Shown: positions 6,780 to 14,922 of the stretch, one piece after another
How positions within the stretch are numbered: the first letter of the stretch is position 1
How the letters are laid out: each line of letters starts with the position of its first letter
Assembly: GCA_050015355.1 (NCBI GenBank)
Contig: JBEKBO010000023.1
Span: 1 to 41,538 of the forward strand
Direction: 5' to 3'
DNA length: 41,538 nt
Origin: CAWBRT01 sp050015355
GTDB taxonomy: Bacteria; Acidobacteriota; Terriglobia; Terriglobales; Acidobacteriaceae
The notes under the pieces: generated by a model
The model's input: only the letters and a program-made list of their open reading frames with translations
Database searches by the model: none
Told to the model about the DNA's origin: nothing
Made by a program: the position numbers and the translations under genes

Positions 6780-7895
6780 ATGAGCAACATACGGGTACTG
6801 GTTGGCACACGCAAGGGTGCGTTCATCCTGACGTCAAACGGGAAGCGTGATCGGTGGGACATCAGCGGCCCCCACTTCGCGGGCTGGGAGATCTATCACC
6901 TCAAGGGATCATCCGCTGACCCGGATCGGTTATACGCGTCGCAGTGTAGCGGCTGGTTCGGGCAGTTAATCCAGCGCTCCAACGATGGTGGCAAAACATG
7001 GGCGCCAGTGGGTAACAAGTTCGTGTACGATGGCGTCCCCGGCACTCACCAGTGGTACGACGGCACGCCACATCCCTGGGAGTTCAAGCGAGTCTGGCAT
7101 CTCGAACCCTCGCTCACTGATCCGGACACAGTCTATGCCGGGGTTGAAGACGCTGCCTTGTTCCGCTCGGCCGACGGCGGGCAGACGTGGCAGGAACTTC
7201 CCGGACTACGCGGCCACGGCTCAGGGTCTCGCTGGCAGCCAGGCGCAGGTGGAATGTGCCTGCACACGATCCTTCTCGATCCGACCGATCCCCGGCGGAT
7301 GTTCATTGCCATCTCGGCTGCTGGCGCCTTCCGTACCGACGATGCCGGCAAGACATGGCGACCCATCAACCGTGGGCTACATTCGCAACACATCCCCGAC
7401 CCGATTGCCGAGGTCGGGCACTGCGTTCACCGCATCGCCATGCACCATTCGCGTCCGCGCGTGCTGTTCATGCAGAAGCACTGGGACGTGATGCGAAGCG
7501 ACGACGCCGGCGAGTCGTGGCAAGAGGTCAGCGGAAACTTGCCCACCGACTTTGGATTCGTGATCGATGTTCACGCGCACGAACCGGAGACCATCTACGT
7601 TGTCCCGATCAAGAGCGACTCGGAGCACTACCCGCCAGAGGGAAAGCTGCGCGTCTACCGCAGCCGGACCGGCGGAAAGGAGTGGGAGCCGCTCACGAAA
7701 GGTCTGCCACAAGGCGACTGCTACGTCAACGTATTGCGTGATGCCATGGCTGTCGATTCGCTGGATTCGTGCGGCGTGTATTTTGGCACCACCGGCGGGC
7801 AGGTGTATGCGTCGGCCGATGCCGGAGATAGCTGGGCTCCCATTGTCCGAGATCTTCCGGCCGTGCTCTCGGTCGAGGTCCAAACACTGCCATGA
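6780..7895 (+). CDS. WD40/YVTN/BNR-like repeat (sialidase-fold) protein
   Basis: A 371-residue protein with several BNR/Asp-box motifs (Ser-x-Asp-x-Gly-x-x-Trp type): RSNDGGKTW, RSADGGQTW, RTDDAGKTW, RSDDAGESW, RSRTGGKEW and ASADAGDSW. Each marks one blade of a six- to seven-bladed beta-propeller. There is no signal peptide, so the protein is probably cytosolic. It is sometimes labelled exo-alpha-sialidase or photosystem-assembly-like, but no catalytic sialidase residues can be identified. The start has AAGGAAGTGAGAA upstream. Its stop overlaps the start of the MoaD/ThiS-like gene by 4 bases (ATGA), so the two are translationally coupled and probably act together. The role is unknown. Confidence 0.85.
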   Translation: MSNIRVLVGTRKGAFILTSNGKRDRWDISGPHFAGWEIYHLKGSSADPDRLYASQCSGWFGQLIQRSNDGGKTWAPVGNKFVYDGVPGTHQWYDGTPHPWEFKRVWHLEPSLTDPDTVYAGVEDAALFRSADGGQTWQELPGLRGHGSGSRWQPGAGGMCLHTILLDPTDPRRMFIAISAAGAFRTDDAGKTWRPINRGLHSQHIPDPIAEVGHCVHRIAMHHSRPRVLFMQKHWDVMRSDDAGESWQEVSGNLPTDFGFVIDVHAHEPETIYVVPIKSDSEHYPPEGKLRVYRSRTGGKEWEPLTKGLPQGDCYVNVLRDAMAVDSLDSCGVYFGTTGGQVYASADAGDSWAPIVRDLPAVLSVEVQTLP

Positions 7896-8188
7896 TTCGA
7901 GTCATACTCCCGGCACATCTGCGAACGCTGGCGCACGTTGGCGGCGAGGTGAGACTCGACGTCGAGGGTCAGGCCACGCAGCGCTCGGTGCTCGACGCGC
8001 TCGAAGCACACTATCCGATGCTGCGTGGTACGATCCGCGATCAAGTAACGCAACAGCGCCGACCATTCTTGCGGTTCTTTGCCTGCGAGCAGGATCTGTC
8101 CCATGAGCTACCGGACGCCCTACTACCCGGCGCGGTCACATCGGGAGTAGAGCCTTTCCTCATCATTGCCGCCATTGCCGGCGGCTAG
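7892..8188 (+). CDS. MoaD/ThiS-family ubiquitin-like small protein
   Basis: A 98-residue beta-grasp protein. The pattern (hydrophobic strand VILPAHLRTLA, LDVEGQATQRSVLDALEAHYP, late FLIIAAIAGG) is that of MoaD/ThiS sulphur carriers. It ends in Gly-Gly, the tail that is adenylated and thiocarboxylated. The body is longer than classic MoaD (about 80 residues), with a central insertion RRPFLRFFACEQDLS. It is coupled by a 4-base overlap to the BNR-repeat protein. No moaE, moeB, thiG or thiF homologue lies nearby, so the acceptor of its sulphur is not evident. A role in molybdopterin or thiamine synthesis is less likely than a dedicated partner pathway with the upstream protein. Confidence 0.85.
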   Translation: MIRVILPAHLRTLAHVGGEVRLDVEGQATQRSVLDALEAHYPMLRGTIRDQVTQQRRPFLRFFACEQDLSHELPDALLPGAVTSGVEPFLIIAAIAGG

Positions 8189-8397
8189 CTTGATTACAAA
8201 CGGAGGCACCCGACATCGAACGCGGCGCAGCCTGTGCTGGGCTGCTCTATGCACGCAGGCGTGATCCGCACAGCCGAAAACGCGATGCGCTCCTCGACGA
8301 TCGCATAACCAAGGAGAACTGGTCAGCAAAAACAACCAAAGCCGCTGCTTTGCCCTCTAACAATTCCATTGGGACTGATTTAAACGGGGACCGCAGT

Positions 8398-9729
8398 ATG
8401 GGGCGCAGCCTTAGATCCGAGTTTGGTTTGCTTTGTGTCGTTCTGGCTCTTTCCTGGTTCGTGGGATGTGGGTCAGGCAGTTCTGCTAAACTTCCCGCCG
8501 CTAATGTTTCAACCGGTTCGCCAGGCGGTAATGCGAACAACTCAAGTACGCCTTCAACCCCTTCGATCGGTTCGCCAAGCGGTATTTCGAATAACTCAAG
8601 TACGCCTTCAACCCCTTCGACTGGATCGACCCTGCGTTTCGCCTATCAGGTTCTCAATGGATACCAGGTGGATTCCCTAAGCGGAGCGATTTCTCCGGTG
8701 CCGGCCACCTCGGCCAAGGCTCTGAATGGTTCACCCAATGGCCTTGCCGCCGATCCAACAGGCCGATTCCTTTATGTTTCCTATCAGTACTTCAACGCCG
8801 ACGGCCAGTCGTATGGTCAGCAGGGTGTACAGGAATTCGCGCTTGACGCCACGACCGGTGCCATGACCGAGATATCGGGCTCACCTCTCACTCCCTCCGG
8901 ACCGCTGATCACCAACAATGCTGGGACGTTTCTCTATCTCGGCAGCGCGGCCATCTCTGGCGGAACGTTGACCGTCTTTGCCATCGATCAGCAAACCGGC
9001 GCGCTGACATTGTCGGCGGCGCAGGGACCGGCTTTCGGTCCGGTGATGGCGATGGATCCGCAAGGACGTTTTCTGTTCACCGCCGGCGGTGGCGTGAGCG
9101 GTAATGAGATCGGGGTCGATACGCTCGACCCAGCTACAGGCGCAGGCACGGCCGTTGGCTTCACGCCAGCAATCGGTCCGAACTTCATACTCGGACTTGC
9201 CGTGGACCCGGCGGGTAAGTACCTGTTCGCGCTGGGCCAGATCGGGGCACCCGCCCAGCCCGCCGTGCAATCGTTCGTCATCAACGCGGATGGCTCTCTC
9301 AACCCGACCGGAGGCCCTCAGCCTGCAGGAAAGAATGTGCCGACCGCAGGTTCTTCCGCAGCCGTAGATGCCAGTGGCCGGTTCCTGTACGTGGTCACGG
9401 ATCTTGGTTTGTACGTGAGGGGATACACGATTGATTCTGCGACCGGGGCGATTAGCGAATTACCTTCTTCTCCTCTCTTGGCGCATCCAGCACGGCTCTC
9501 GCAATGTTATGAACGCTTTCAACCTCCTCCACTGGCATTTCCTCATGAATACCCTGCTTCCACAGCCCAAAAAGGCGGCTATGCCGGCAAATCGCTCCGC
9601 CCCAGCGTCCCCACTTTGCGCCCAGAAGCGATTACAGCCGGGGCGACCCTCGCTCCATGGTTCCGGGTGCGGCTGGCTGGTGCGGAGGTCACTGAGGCTT
9701 TTTGGGCCAAGCTGGCGGGGCTGTCCTGA
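8398..9729 (+). CDS. beta-propeller (lactonase/YVTN-like) lipoprotein, 3' end altered
   Basis: A 443-residue protein. The start at 8398 is preferred over an in-frame ATG at 8350 because it gives a lipoprotein signal (MGRSLRSEF..., lipobox LSWFVGC) and follows GGGGA. A Ser/Thr/Pro linker made of two 18-residue repeats comes next. About six propeller blades follow, each with D-P-x-G-[RK]-[FY]-L-[FY] and D-x-x-T-G-A motifs. Such proteins resemble 6-phosphogluconolactonase and YVTN propellers and are exported, usually surface-attached. After LPSSPLLAHPARLSQ the last ~70 residues no longer look like a propeller. One blade appears missing, so the 3' end was probably replaced by a rearrangement. Function unknown. 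Confidence 0.75.
   Translation: MGRSLRSEFGLLCVVLALSWFVGCGSGSSAKLPAANVSTGSPGGNANNSSTPSTPSIGSPSGISNNSSTPSTPSTGSTLRFAYQVLNGYQVDSLSGAISPVPATSAKALNGSPNGLAADPTGRFLYVSYQYFNADGQSYGQQGVQEFALDATTGAMTEISGSPLTPSGPLITNNAGTFLYLGSAAISGGTLTVFAIDQQTGALTLSAAQGPAFGPVMAMDPQGRFLFTAGGGVSGNEIGVDTLDPATGAGTAVGFTPAIGPNFILGLAVDPAGKYLFALGQIGAPAQPAVQSFVINADGSLNPTGGPQPAGKNVPTAGSSAAVDASGRFLYVVTDLGLYVRGYTIDSATGAISELPSSPLLAHPARLSQCYERFQPPPLAFPHEYPASTAQKGGYAGKSLRPSVPTLRPEAITAGATLAPWFRVRLAGAEVTEAFWAKLAGLS
8515..8622 (+). repeat. two tandem 54-bp repeats in the lipoprotein linker
   Basis: Copies at 8515-8568 and 8569-8622 differ at only a few positions. Each encodes an 18-residue Asn/Ser/Thr/Pro linker unit (...NNSSTPSTPS.G). 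Confidence 0.85.
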
Positions 9730-9819
9730 CCCTTTCCGGCTTGCCTGTTCGTATCCACAAGGAAGCCGGTATACTGCAGGTTCGTGATGGGGGCACAACA
9801 GAAGGAGGATTTTACGCAC

Positions 9820-10301
9820 GTGGATCCCGCCGAACTATTGAAGGCAATCGCATTTGCTGCCGACAAGCATCGTCACCAACGCCGCAAGGACGCTGAAGCG
9901 TCCCCGTACATTAATCATCCGATAGCAGTCGCAAACGTTCTCGCAGGCGAGGGCGGAATATCTGATGAGGTAACGCTTCTAAACACGATGCCTTATACAA
10001 ATGCGAATGACAGCGACAAACAGCCGCCATTTATGCGGGCATGAGACGCCAACATGCGCAATTATTTATGACGCCGTGTTTAGCGGCTGTTTTACATGAC
10101 ACAGTCGAAGACACGCTCGTCGAGACTGTAAGGCATTACCGAGCCGAATGGGAAGCCCGGCTGTTTGCGGGAGAGGGTAGAGAGGCTGCCAATGCGGCCC
10201 AAGCACGCCAGGGTGCGAGCCCGCTCGGCGAACGAGGGCTCGGGGACCGAAGGCTGATGAGTTACCGGACCACTGCTTGCGTGCTTTCTCCCGGACGATG
10301 A
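9820..10301 (+). pseudogene. HD-domain (RelA/SpoT-like hydrolase) gene disrupted by a MITE and truncated
   Basis: The first part (AELLKAIAFAADKHRHQRRK, then SPYINHPIAVANVLA) is the N-terminus of an HD-domain (p)ppGpp hydrolase-type protein. The frame breaks after VTLL at 9981. The expected continuation AAVLHDTVEDT resumes at 10083 in a different frame. Removing the 99-bp insert plus one TA copy (101 bp) rejoins the two parts exactly as VTLLAAVLHDTVEDT, which contains the catalytic His-Asp pair. After VEDT (about 10112) the sequence no longer resembles the family, so the 3' part is also lost or replaced. The start chosen is GTG 9820, because family members begin at this point and AAGGAGG lies upstream. 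The gene cannot make a working enzyme. Confidence 0.75.
9982..10080. mobile_element. 99-bp MITE with TA target duplication
   Basis: The element interrupts the HD-domain gene. It is flanked by TA on both sides (9980-9981 and 10081-10082). Its ends are inverted repeats starting AACACG (9982-9987) and ending CGTGTT (10075-10080). With the TA included, about 19 of 26 terminal bases match. It has no coding capacity. The TA duplication points to mobilisation by an IS630/Tc1-mariner-type transposase. Its boundaries are confirmed independently, because excising it restores the host reading frame. Confidence 0.75.
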
Positions 10302-10392
10302 CACCCGTTACCTCCTATGAAGACGCTCTCTAAAGTAATGGGAAACTCGTGACGATCGCCATACCAACCACGCCTCCGGCATGCGGAAGAAA

Positions 10393-11322
10393 TTAGCTTT
10401 GCGGATCGAGCGCCAGCAGGACGATCTTTCCAACGCCGCCCTTTTCCGCTAGCACCTGTGCCTCAGCCGCATCGCGCAGAGGAAGCCGGCGACCGATCGG
10501 CAGAACGAACTTGCCATCGCGAACATCATCCGCAAATTCACGTACCTTTGATGGATCAGGCCGGGCGAACACCCGCGTGATTTTTACGGTCGGGGTCAAC
10601 GCCGCTGTACCTTCCGGCACTGCAGAGGCATACCCAAAGGAGCCTCCCGGCTTCACCTTTGCAATCAACTTCGCCGCTACTTCGCCGCTAACGGTATCGG
10701 CAATTGCATCCACCAAGCCGAGCTTCGCAATCGCTTCGTTGTCATCAATCGCCACCGCGCCAGAGACGCCGAGGGAGCGAGCGTCCTCCAGTTGCTTCTT
10801 GCGCACGCCCGCAATCACCTGCGCACCTATCTTCTTTGCCGTATGCACTGCGGCTCGTCCCACGCTGCCCAGTGCTCCGGTTACCAGTATTGTCTGTCCC
10901 TTCTGCAGGTTTGTCGCATGGCGCACCAGTTGGTCTCCCGTCAAGGCAATCAGCGGAATTGCCGCCGCATCCACCAAGTCGACTCCATCCGGCAGGTGTG
11001 TCACATCCGAATCGGGCACTGCGACCAGTTCTGCATAGGTCGCATTCGACAGCGCGAGTACGCGGTCACCGGGCTTGAAGTGCTTCACATTGGCACCCAC
11101 AGCGCGCACGACCCCACTCACATCGCGGCCAAGAATTGCCGGAAACGACAACGGAAAATCCTTCTGTCTCACACCCGAGCGAACCTTCCAGTCAATCGTG
11201 TTCACGCTCGCAGCGGACGCCGCGATCAACACCGTATCACCGCTCACCTGCGGATCGGGAACGTTGTCTTCAAACTTCAGCTTCTCAGGACCGCCATACA
11301 CATGTAGCACAACCGCCTTCAT
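10393..11322 (-). CDS. NADP-dependent MDR oxidoreductase (quinone reductase-like, zinc-free)
   Basis: A 309-residue medium-chain dehydrogenase/reductase. It has a GroES-like N-terminal domain (residues 1-110; FPAILGRDVSGVVRAVG) and a Rossmann domain with nucleotide motif TGALGSVGRAAV (about residues 148-159). The catalytic and structural zinc cysteines of alcohol dehydrogenases are absent, which places it with quinone oxidoreductases. These reduce quinones or activated enones with NADPH in the cytosol. The ATG at 11322 starts the typical MKAVVLHVYGGPEKL and follows a GGAGAAACGAA stretch. It stands alone. The divergent DUF763 gene starts 180 bp away. The precise substrate cannot be inferred. 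Confidence 0.88.
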   Translation of the reverse strand: MKAVVLHVYGGPEKLKFEDNVPDPQVSGDTVLIAASAASVNTIDWKVRSGVRQKDFPLSFPAILGRDVSGVVRAVGANVKHFKPGDRVLALSNATYAELVAVPDSDVTHLPDGVDLVDAAAIPLIALTGDQLVRHATNLQKGQTILVTGALGSVGRAAVHTAKKIGAQVIAGVRKKQLEDARSLGVSGAVAIDDNEAIAKLGLVDAIADTVSGEVAAKLIAKVKPGGSFGYASAVPEGTAALTPTVKITRVFARPDPSKVREFADDVRDGKFVLPIGRRLPLRDAAEAQVLAEKGGVGKIVLLALDPQS

Positions 11323-11502
11323 TTCGTTTCTCCAATGCTGGCCGCCGACCTCGTGGACATCAGTTTCCCCATTAGATGCACAACCGCCATCCTATAACTG
11401 CGTAAGCGTACCATGCCCGCTCAACGGGTCGATTTACTTGTTCTTGGCGGTGATCTTTAAGTTTTGTTTCTCTCGGTGGCAATTTGCGATCAAAATGGAA
11501 GC

Positions 11503-12684
11503 ATGAAGCGTTCCGGCACCGCCGATCTCCCTCTTCACGGAGGCCGTGTACCAGCCTGGCTAGGTGAACGCATGACTCGGCTCGGCACGGTAGTTGTCGA
11601 GCACGTTGTCACCTCGTATGGAGCTTCAGGACTTCTCACCCGGTTGAGCGATCCCTTCTGGTTCCAGGCCTTGGGCTGCGTAATGGGGATGGACTGGCAC
11701 TCTTCCGGCATCACAACTTCGGTGATGGGGGCGCTCAAGCGCGGGCTCAATCCGCGATCCTCCGAGCTTGGTATCTACATTTGCGGCGGGCGCGGACGTC
11801 ACTCGCGTCGCACACCCGACGAATTGCGTACCTATTCCGGCCATACCGGACTGGACGGCGAGGCACTTGCCCGCACCAGCCGCCTCACCGCCCGCGTTGA
11901 TAACAACGCTATCGGCGACGGATTTCAGCTCTATCTGCATTCCTTCGTCGTCAGCGCATCCGGAGAATGGGCGGTTGTTCAGCAGGGGATGAATCCTTCC
12001 AGCCATCTCGCTCGCCGTTATCACTGGCACTCGGCGGAGGTCCGTGACTTCACCTCGAATCCGCATACAGCAATTCTTGGTCGTCCTCAGGGAATCATTC
12101 TGAACCTGGTTGACGCGCGCTCTTCCTACGCCCAGCAAGCTTCGCTGAACATTGTGAAGGGGCCCGTCGATTCATCTCTTGCGGAATTCCGAAAACTTAC
12201 GATGCCCGCTCATCATGACATTCGCCGGCAGGATGTTGATCTCAAGCGTCTTGGAGCCGTGCTCGCAGTTGCGCACGACCAGGAGTTGCGTGACTTTGCT
12301 TCCTTGTTGCTTGTCGAAGGACTCGGACCGCGCACGCTTCAATCGCTGGCTCTCATTGCCGAGGTTGTGCATGGTGCCCCCAGTCGCTTTTCTGATCCCG
12401 CCCGTTTCTCATTCGCGCATGGCGGCAAGGACGGCCATCCATTTCCTGTGCCGCTCAAAACCTATGACGAGTCCATTGCCGTCCTACGCCGGGCGCTCGA
12501 TGCTGCGCGCCTCGATCACACGGAGAAACTGGAAGGTTTCCGCCGTCTTGATCGTCTCAACCGAGCGGTGGAAGAACAGTGCGAGCCTCTTGCGGACTTC
12601 AGCGCCGCCATCGCTCACGAGCGCGCCATCTCGGCTTCCACCACGTCACAGCCGACGAGCGCGAGAGGCGAAACGTCTGCTTAA
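11503..12684 (+). CDS. DUF763-domain protein
   Basis: A 393-residue protein that matches the DUF763 family by its core. Recognisable parts are MKRSGTADLPLHGGRVPAWL near the start, then RGRHSRRTPDEL, DGFQLYLHSFVVS and AVVQQGMN, and later PAHHDIRRQDVDLKRL. DUF763 is a conserved family of bacteria and archaea with no established function. The conserved His/Asp/Arg-rich segments suggest an enzyme, possibly acting on nucleic acid, but this is inference. The in-frame ATG at 11464 is rejected because the family begins at MKRSG. It ends 50 bp before the convergent rpsA gene, with a short hairpin between. Confidence 0.85.
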   Translation: MKRSGTADLPLHGGRVPAWLGERMTRLGTVVVEHVVTSYGASGLLTRLSDPFWFQALGCVMGMDWHSSGITTSVMGALKRGLNPRSSELGIYICGGRGRHSRRTPDELRTYSGHTGLDGEALARTSRLTARVDNNAIGDGFQLYLHSFVVSASGEWAVVQQGMNPSSHLARRYHWHSAEVRDFTSNPHTAILGRPQGIILNLVDARSSYAQQASLNIVKGPVDSSLAEFRKLTMPAHHDIRRQDVDLKRLGAVLAVAHDQELRDFASLLLVEGLGPRTLQSLALIAEVVHGAPSRFSDPARFSFAHGGKDGHPFPVPLKTYDESIAVLRRALDAARLDHTEKLEGFRRLDRLNRAVEEQCEPLADFSAAIAHERAISASTTSQPTSARGETSA

Positions 12685-12693
12685 AATCCAAGA

Positions 12694-12709
12694 GCCGCCT
12701 CTCGGCGGC
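12694..12709. terminator. short hairpin between convergent DUF763 and rpsA genes
   Basis: A perfect 6-bp GC stem, GCCGCC / GGCGGC, with loop TCTC. There is no good T-tract on either strand, so termination efficiency is doubtful. The position between two convergent stops supports a bidirectional role. Confidence 0.4.
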
Positions 12710-12734
12710 CCTTGATTCCTGCACTGGAGTTGAT

Positions 12735-14582
12735 CTACTCCTGGTGGCGCTTCCAGTCGAGCAGTTCGCCGATGGTTGAGGTTCCAGGCGCCGATGGCGG
12801 ATGCTTGTAAGCTTCCACGTCCGCTCTCGTCGCTTCCGCGCCCACGGCGCGAATGCTCAGCCCGACTTTCTTTTCTTCCGGGTTCATCTTGATGATCTTG
12901 AACTCGTATTCCTGCCCGGCTTCCAGCGTAAGTGCAGCGCCGTGTACGTCGGCAGCCTCGGAGTTGTGGCACAGGCCCTCGACTCCATCGGCAACCTCGA
13001 CGAATGCGCCAAAGCTGGCGAGCCGCAGAACCTTGCCGTGAATGACATCTCCAACCCGATGCTGCTCGAAGAATGACTCCCACACATCAGGCTGAAGCTG
13101 CTTCACCCCGAGCGAGAGACGGCGTTGATCGGGTTCGATCGCCAGCACCGCCGCGCGCACCTTGTCGCCCTTCTTCAAAACTTCGGAAGGATGCTTGATG
13201 CGCTTGGTCCAGCTCAGATTGCTGACGTGCACCAGACCGTCGATTCCGTCTTCGATCTCGATGAAGGCGCCAAAGTCGGTGAGGTTGCGAACCTTGCCCT
13301 CGACAATTGAGCCCACCGGATACTTTTCGTGCAGCGACTCCCACGGATTCGATTCCAACTGCTTCAAGCCGAGCGAGATGCGGCGCTCCTGCGCGTTCAC
13401 GTTCAGCACCACGGCTTCGACGTGGTCACCGACGTTGACGATCTTCGACGGATGCTTCATCCGCTTCGACCAAGTCATTTCGCTGACGTGCACCAAGCCT
13501 TCGATACCCTGCTCGAGCTCAACGAAAGCACCGTAATCGGTCACGCTGATGACCCGGCCCTGCACCCGCGCGCCGATCGGATACCGTTCGGCGGCATCCA
13601 GCCATGGGTCGGGCGTGAGCTGCTTGAAGCCCAGAGAAACGCGCTGCTTGTCCTTGTCGAACTTGAGAACCTTTACCTGGATCTGATCGCCGACCTGCAC
13701 CAGGTCGTGCGGGTGCGTCAGCCGGCCCCAGGACATATCCGTGATGTGCAGCAGGCCGTCGATTCCCCCCAGGTCAACGAATGCGCCGTAGTCGGTCAGG
13801 TTCTTCACCGTTCCGGTCAGCACGGCATTCTCGGCAAGCTGCTCCATCGTCTTATCGCGCTTGCTGGTGAGTTCTTCTTCCAGCATCTGCTTCCGGCTGA
13901 CGACGATGTTGCCGCGCTTCTTGTTCAGTTTGATGACGCGAACGTCGATGTCCTGGCCTTTCAGGGAATCGAGGTTGCGGATCGGCCTGGTGTCGACTTG
14001 CGAGCCGGGCAAAAATGCGCGTGCCCCCATCACGTCAACCGTGAGGCCGCCCTTGATGCGATCAATGACGTGAACCTTAATGGAAGACTTGTCGTTGTAC
14101 GCCTTCTCAATCTCGTCCCAGGCGTGGAGACGTTGTGCCTTTTGGTGCGAAAGATTTACGTAGCCCTCTTCCGTGTGACCTTTTTCGATCATCACGTCGA
14201 TCTCGTTGCCGGGCTGGAATTTGACATTACCCTCGTGGTCCTGCACCTCGGCCAGCGGCACGACGCCTTCGGATTTGAGTCCGATGTCCACGACAAGGTA
14301 GTTAGGGTTGATACCGATTACGGTGCCCTTGAGGACGCGGTCCTCATTGGCAGCCAGCTCACTTTGCTCTTGTTCGAATGTTTCGAGTGCGGTTGCGAAG
14401 TCTTCCGTCATGGTTTCTTTGTCGCTCCGGGTTGAACCCACTTTGGGGCGCTCGGAACTATTAGTGTTTGGATTTAGGTTCGAGTTGCTCTGCGCCTGGG
14501 CGGTTGGTGGTTCGTGATGCGAACCGGGTTCCTGGTTCAGTTCGTTAGACTGGGTGTCGTTGCGGGTGTCGTTAAAGGCCAT
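12735..14582 (-). CDS. rpsA: 30S ribosomal protein S1
   Basis: Binds mRNA on the small ribosomal subunit and helps unwind and place it for initiation. The 615-residue protein has an acidic/Asn-Gln-rich N-terminal extension (about 80 residues) and six S1 OB-fold domains. The four C-terminal ones carry the signature G.V...TDYGAF[VI]...G.[DE]GL[LV]H.S (for example NLTDYGAFVDLGGIDGLLHI and NLTDFGAFIEIEDGIDGLVH). The first two are the degenerate ribosome-binding type. ATG 14582 is preferred; a GTG at 14600 in frame would add six residues but overlaps a leader hairpin. A strong sigma70 promoter lies at 14743-14772, giving a leader of about 150 nt. The gene is complete. Confidence 0.95.
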   Translation of the reverse strand: MAFNDTRNDTQSNELNQEPGSHHEPPTAQAQSNSNLNPNTNSSERPKVGSTRSDKETMTEDFATALETFEQEQSELAANEDRVLKGTVIGINPNYLVVDIGLKSEGVVPLAEVQDHEGNVKFQPGNEIDVMIEKGHTEEGYVNLSHQKAQRLHAWDEIEKAYNDKSSIKVHVIDRIKGGLTVDVMGARAFLPGSQVDTRPIRNLDSLKGQDIDVRVIKLNKKRGNIVVSRKQMLEEELTSKRDKTMEQLAENAVLTGTVKNLTDYGAFVDLGGIDGLLHITDMSWGRLTHPHDLVQVGDQIQVKVLKFDKDKQRVSLGFKQLTPDPWLDAAERYPIGARVQGRVISVTDYGAFVELEQGIEGLVHVSEMTWSKRMKHPSKIVNVGDHVEAVVLNVNAQERRISLGLKQLESNPWESLHEKYPVGSIVEGKVRNLTDFGAFIEIEDGIDGLVHVSNLSWTKRIKHPSEVLKKGDKVRAAVLAIEPDQRRLSLGVKQLQPDVWESFFEQHRVGDVIHGKVLRLASFGAFVEVADGVEGLCHNSEAADVHGAALTLEAGQEYEFKIIKMNPEEKKVGLSIRAVGAEATRADVEAYKHPPSAPGTSTIGELLDWKRHQE

Positions 14583-14597
14583 CGGTGCGCATCGGCC

Positions 14598-14621
14598 CAC
14601 CCTCGCTTGGAAGCGAAGGTG
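14598..14621 (-). promoter_or_regulatory. rpsA: hairpin in the rpsA leader
   Basis: An inverted repeat pairs CACCCTCGCT (14598-14607) with AGCGAAGGTG (14612-14621): nine pairs and one mismatch, ending 15 bases before the chosen ATG. S1 mRNAs in other bacteria are autoregulated through structured leaders. That it acts this way here is inference. Confidence 0.4.
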
Positions 14622-14742
14622 AGAGGGTTTCCTTACGGACTGCTGGCTTGCGTCTCTTGGGAAGATTAGCCCGGTTTAGGGCATCTTGAACAATCCAGCG
14701 GCCGGATCACACAGTACGACCCCGCACTGCATGACTCTCTTG

Positions 14743-14772
14743 ACTATACCAATGGCCGCCAAAAAGTGTCAA
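14743..14772 (-). promoter_or_regulatory. rpsA: sigma70 promoter of rpsA
   Basis: On the minus strand, TTGACA (14767-14772) is a perfect -35 box. It is followed after 18 bases by TATAGT (14743-14748), a 5/6 match to the -10 box. It lies about 160 bp before the rpsA start. It and the leader fill most of the 340-bp gap between rpsA and the HIT gene. Confidence 0.75.
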
Positions 14773-14922
14773 ACCGGGAAATGCGATTTATTGCGACAAC
14801 CGCCTGAATTCTATGCCACTTCCGAAATTTTTCAGCTCCCACTGCCCGGCGCCTCGGCGCCGCCATGATCGAACCCCGCGAAGGGTTTCTCGCCAAAGCG
14901 GCATTCTGGTACTCTCGGCAAC

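Noticed and set aside
8197..8349. Open frame upstream of the propeller lipoprotein with a basic segment (RRRDPHSRKRDALLDDRI)
   Set aside because: It resembles the end of YtxH-type proteins only faintly, has no start, and the lipoprotein start at 8398 is clearly better.
10220..10246. GC-rich hairpin (CGAGCC...GGCTCG) in the HD pseudogene tail
   Set aside because: There is no T-tract and the stem has a bulge. It lies in degraded sequence with no transcript to end.
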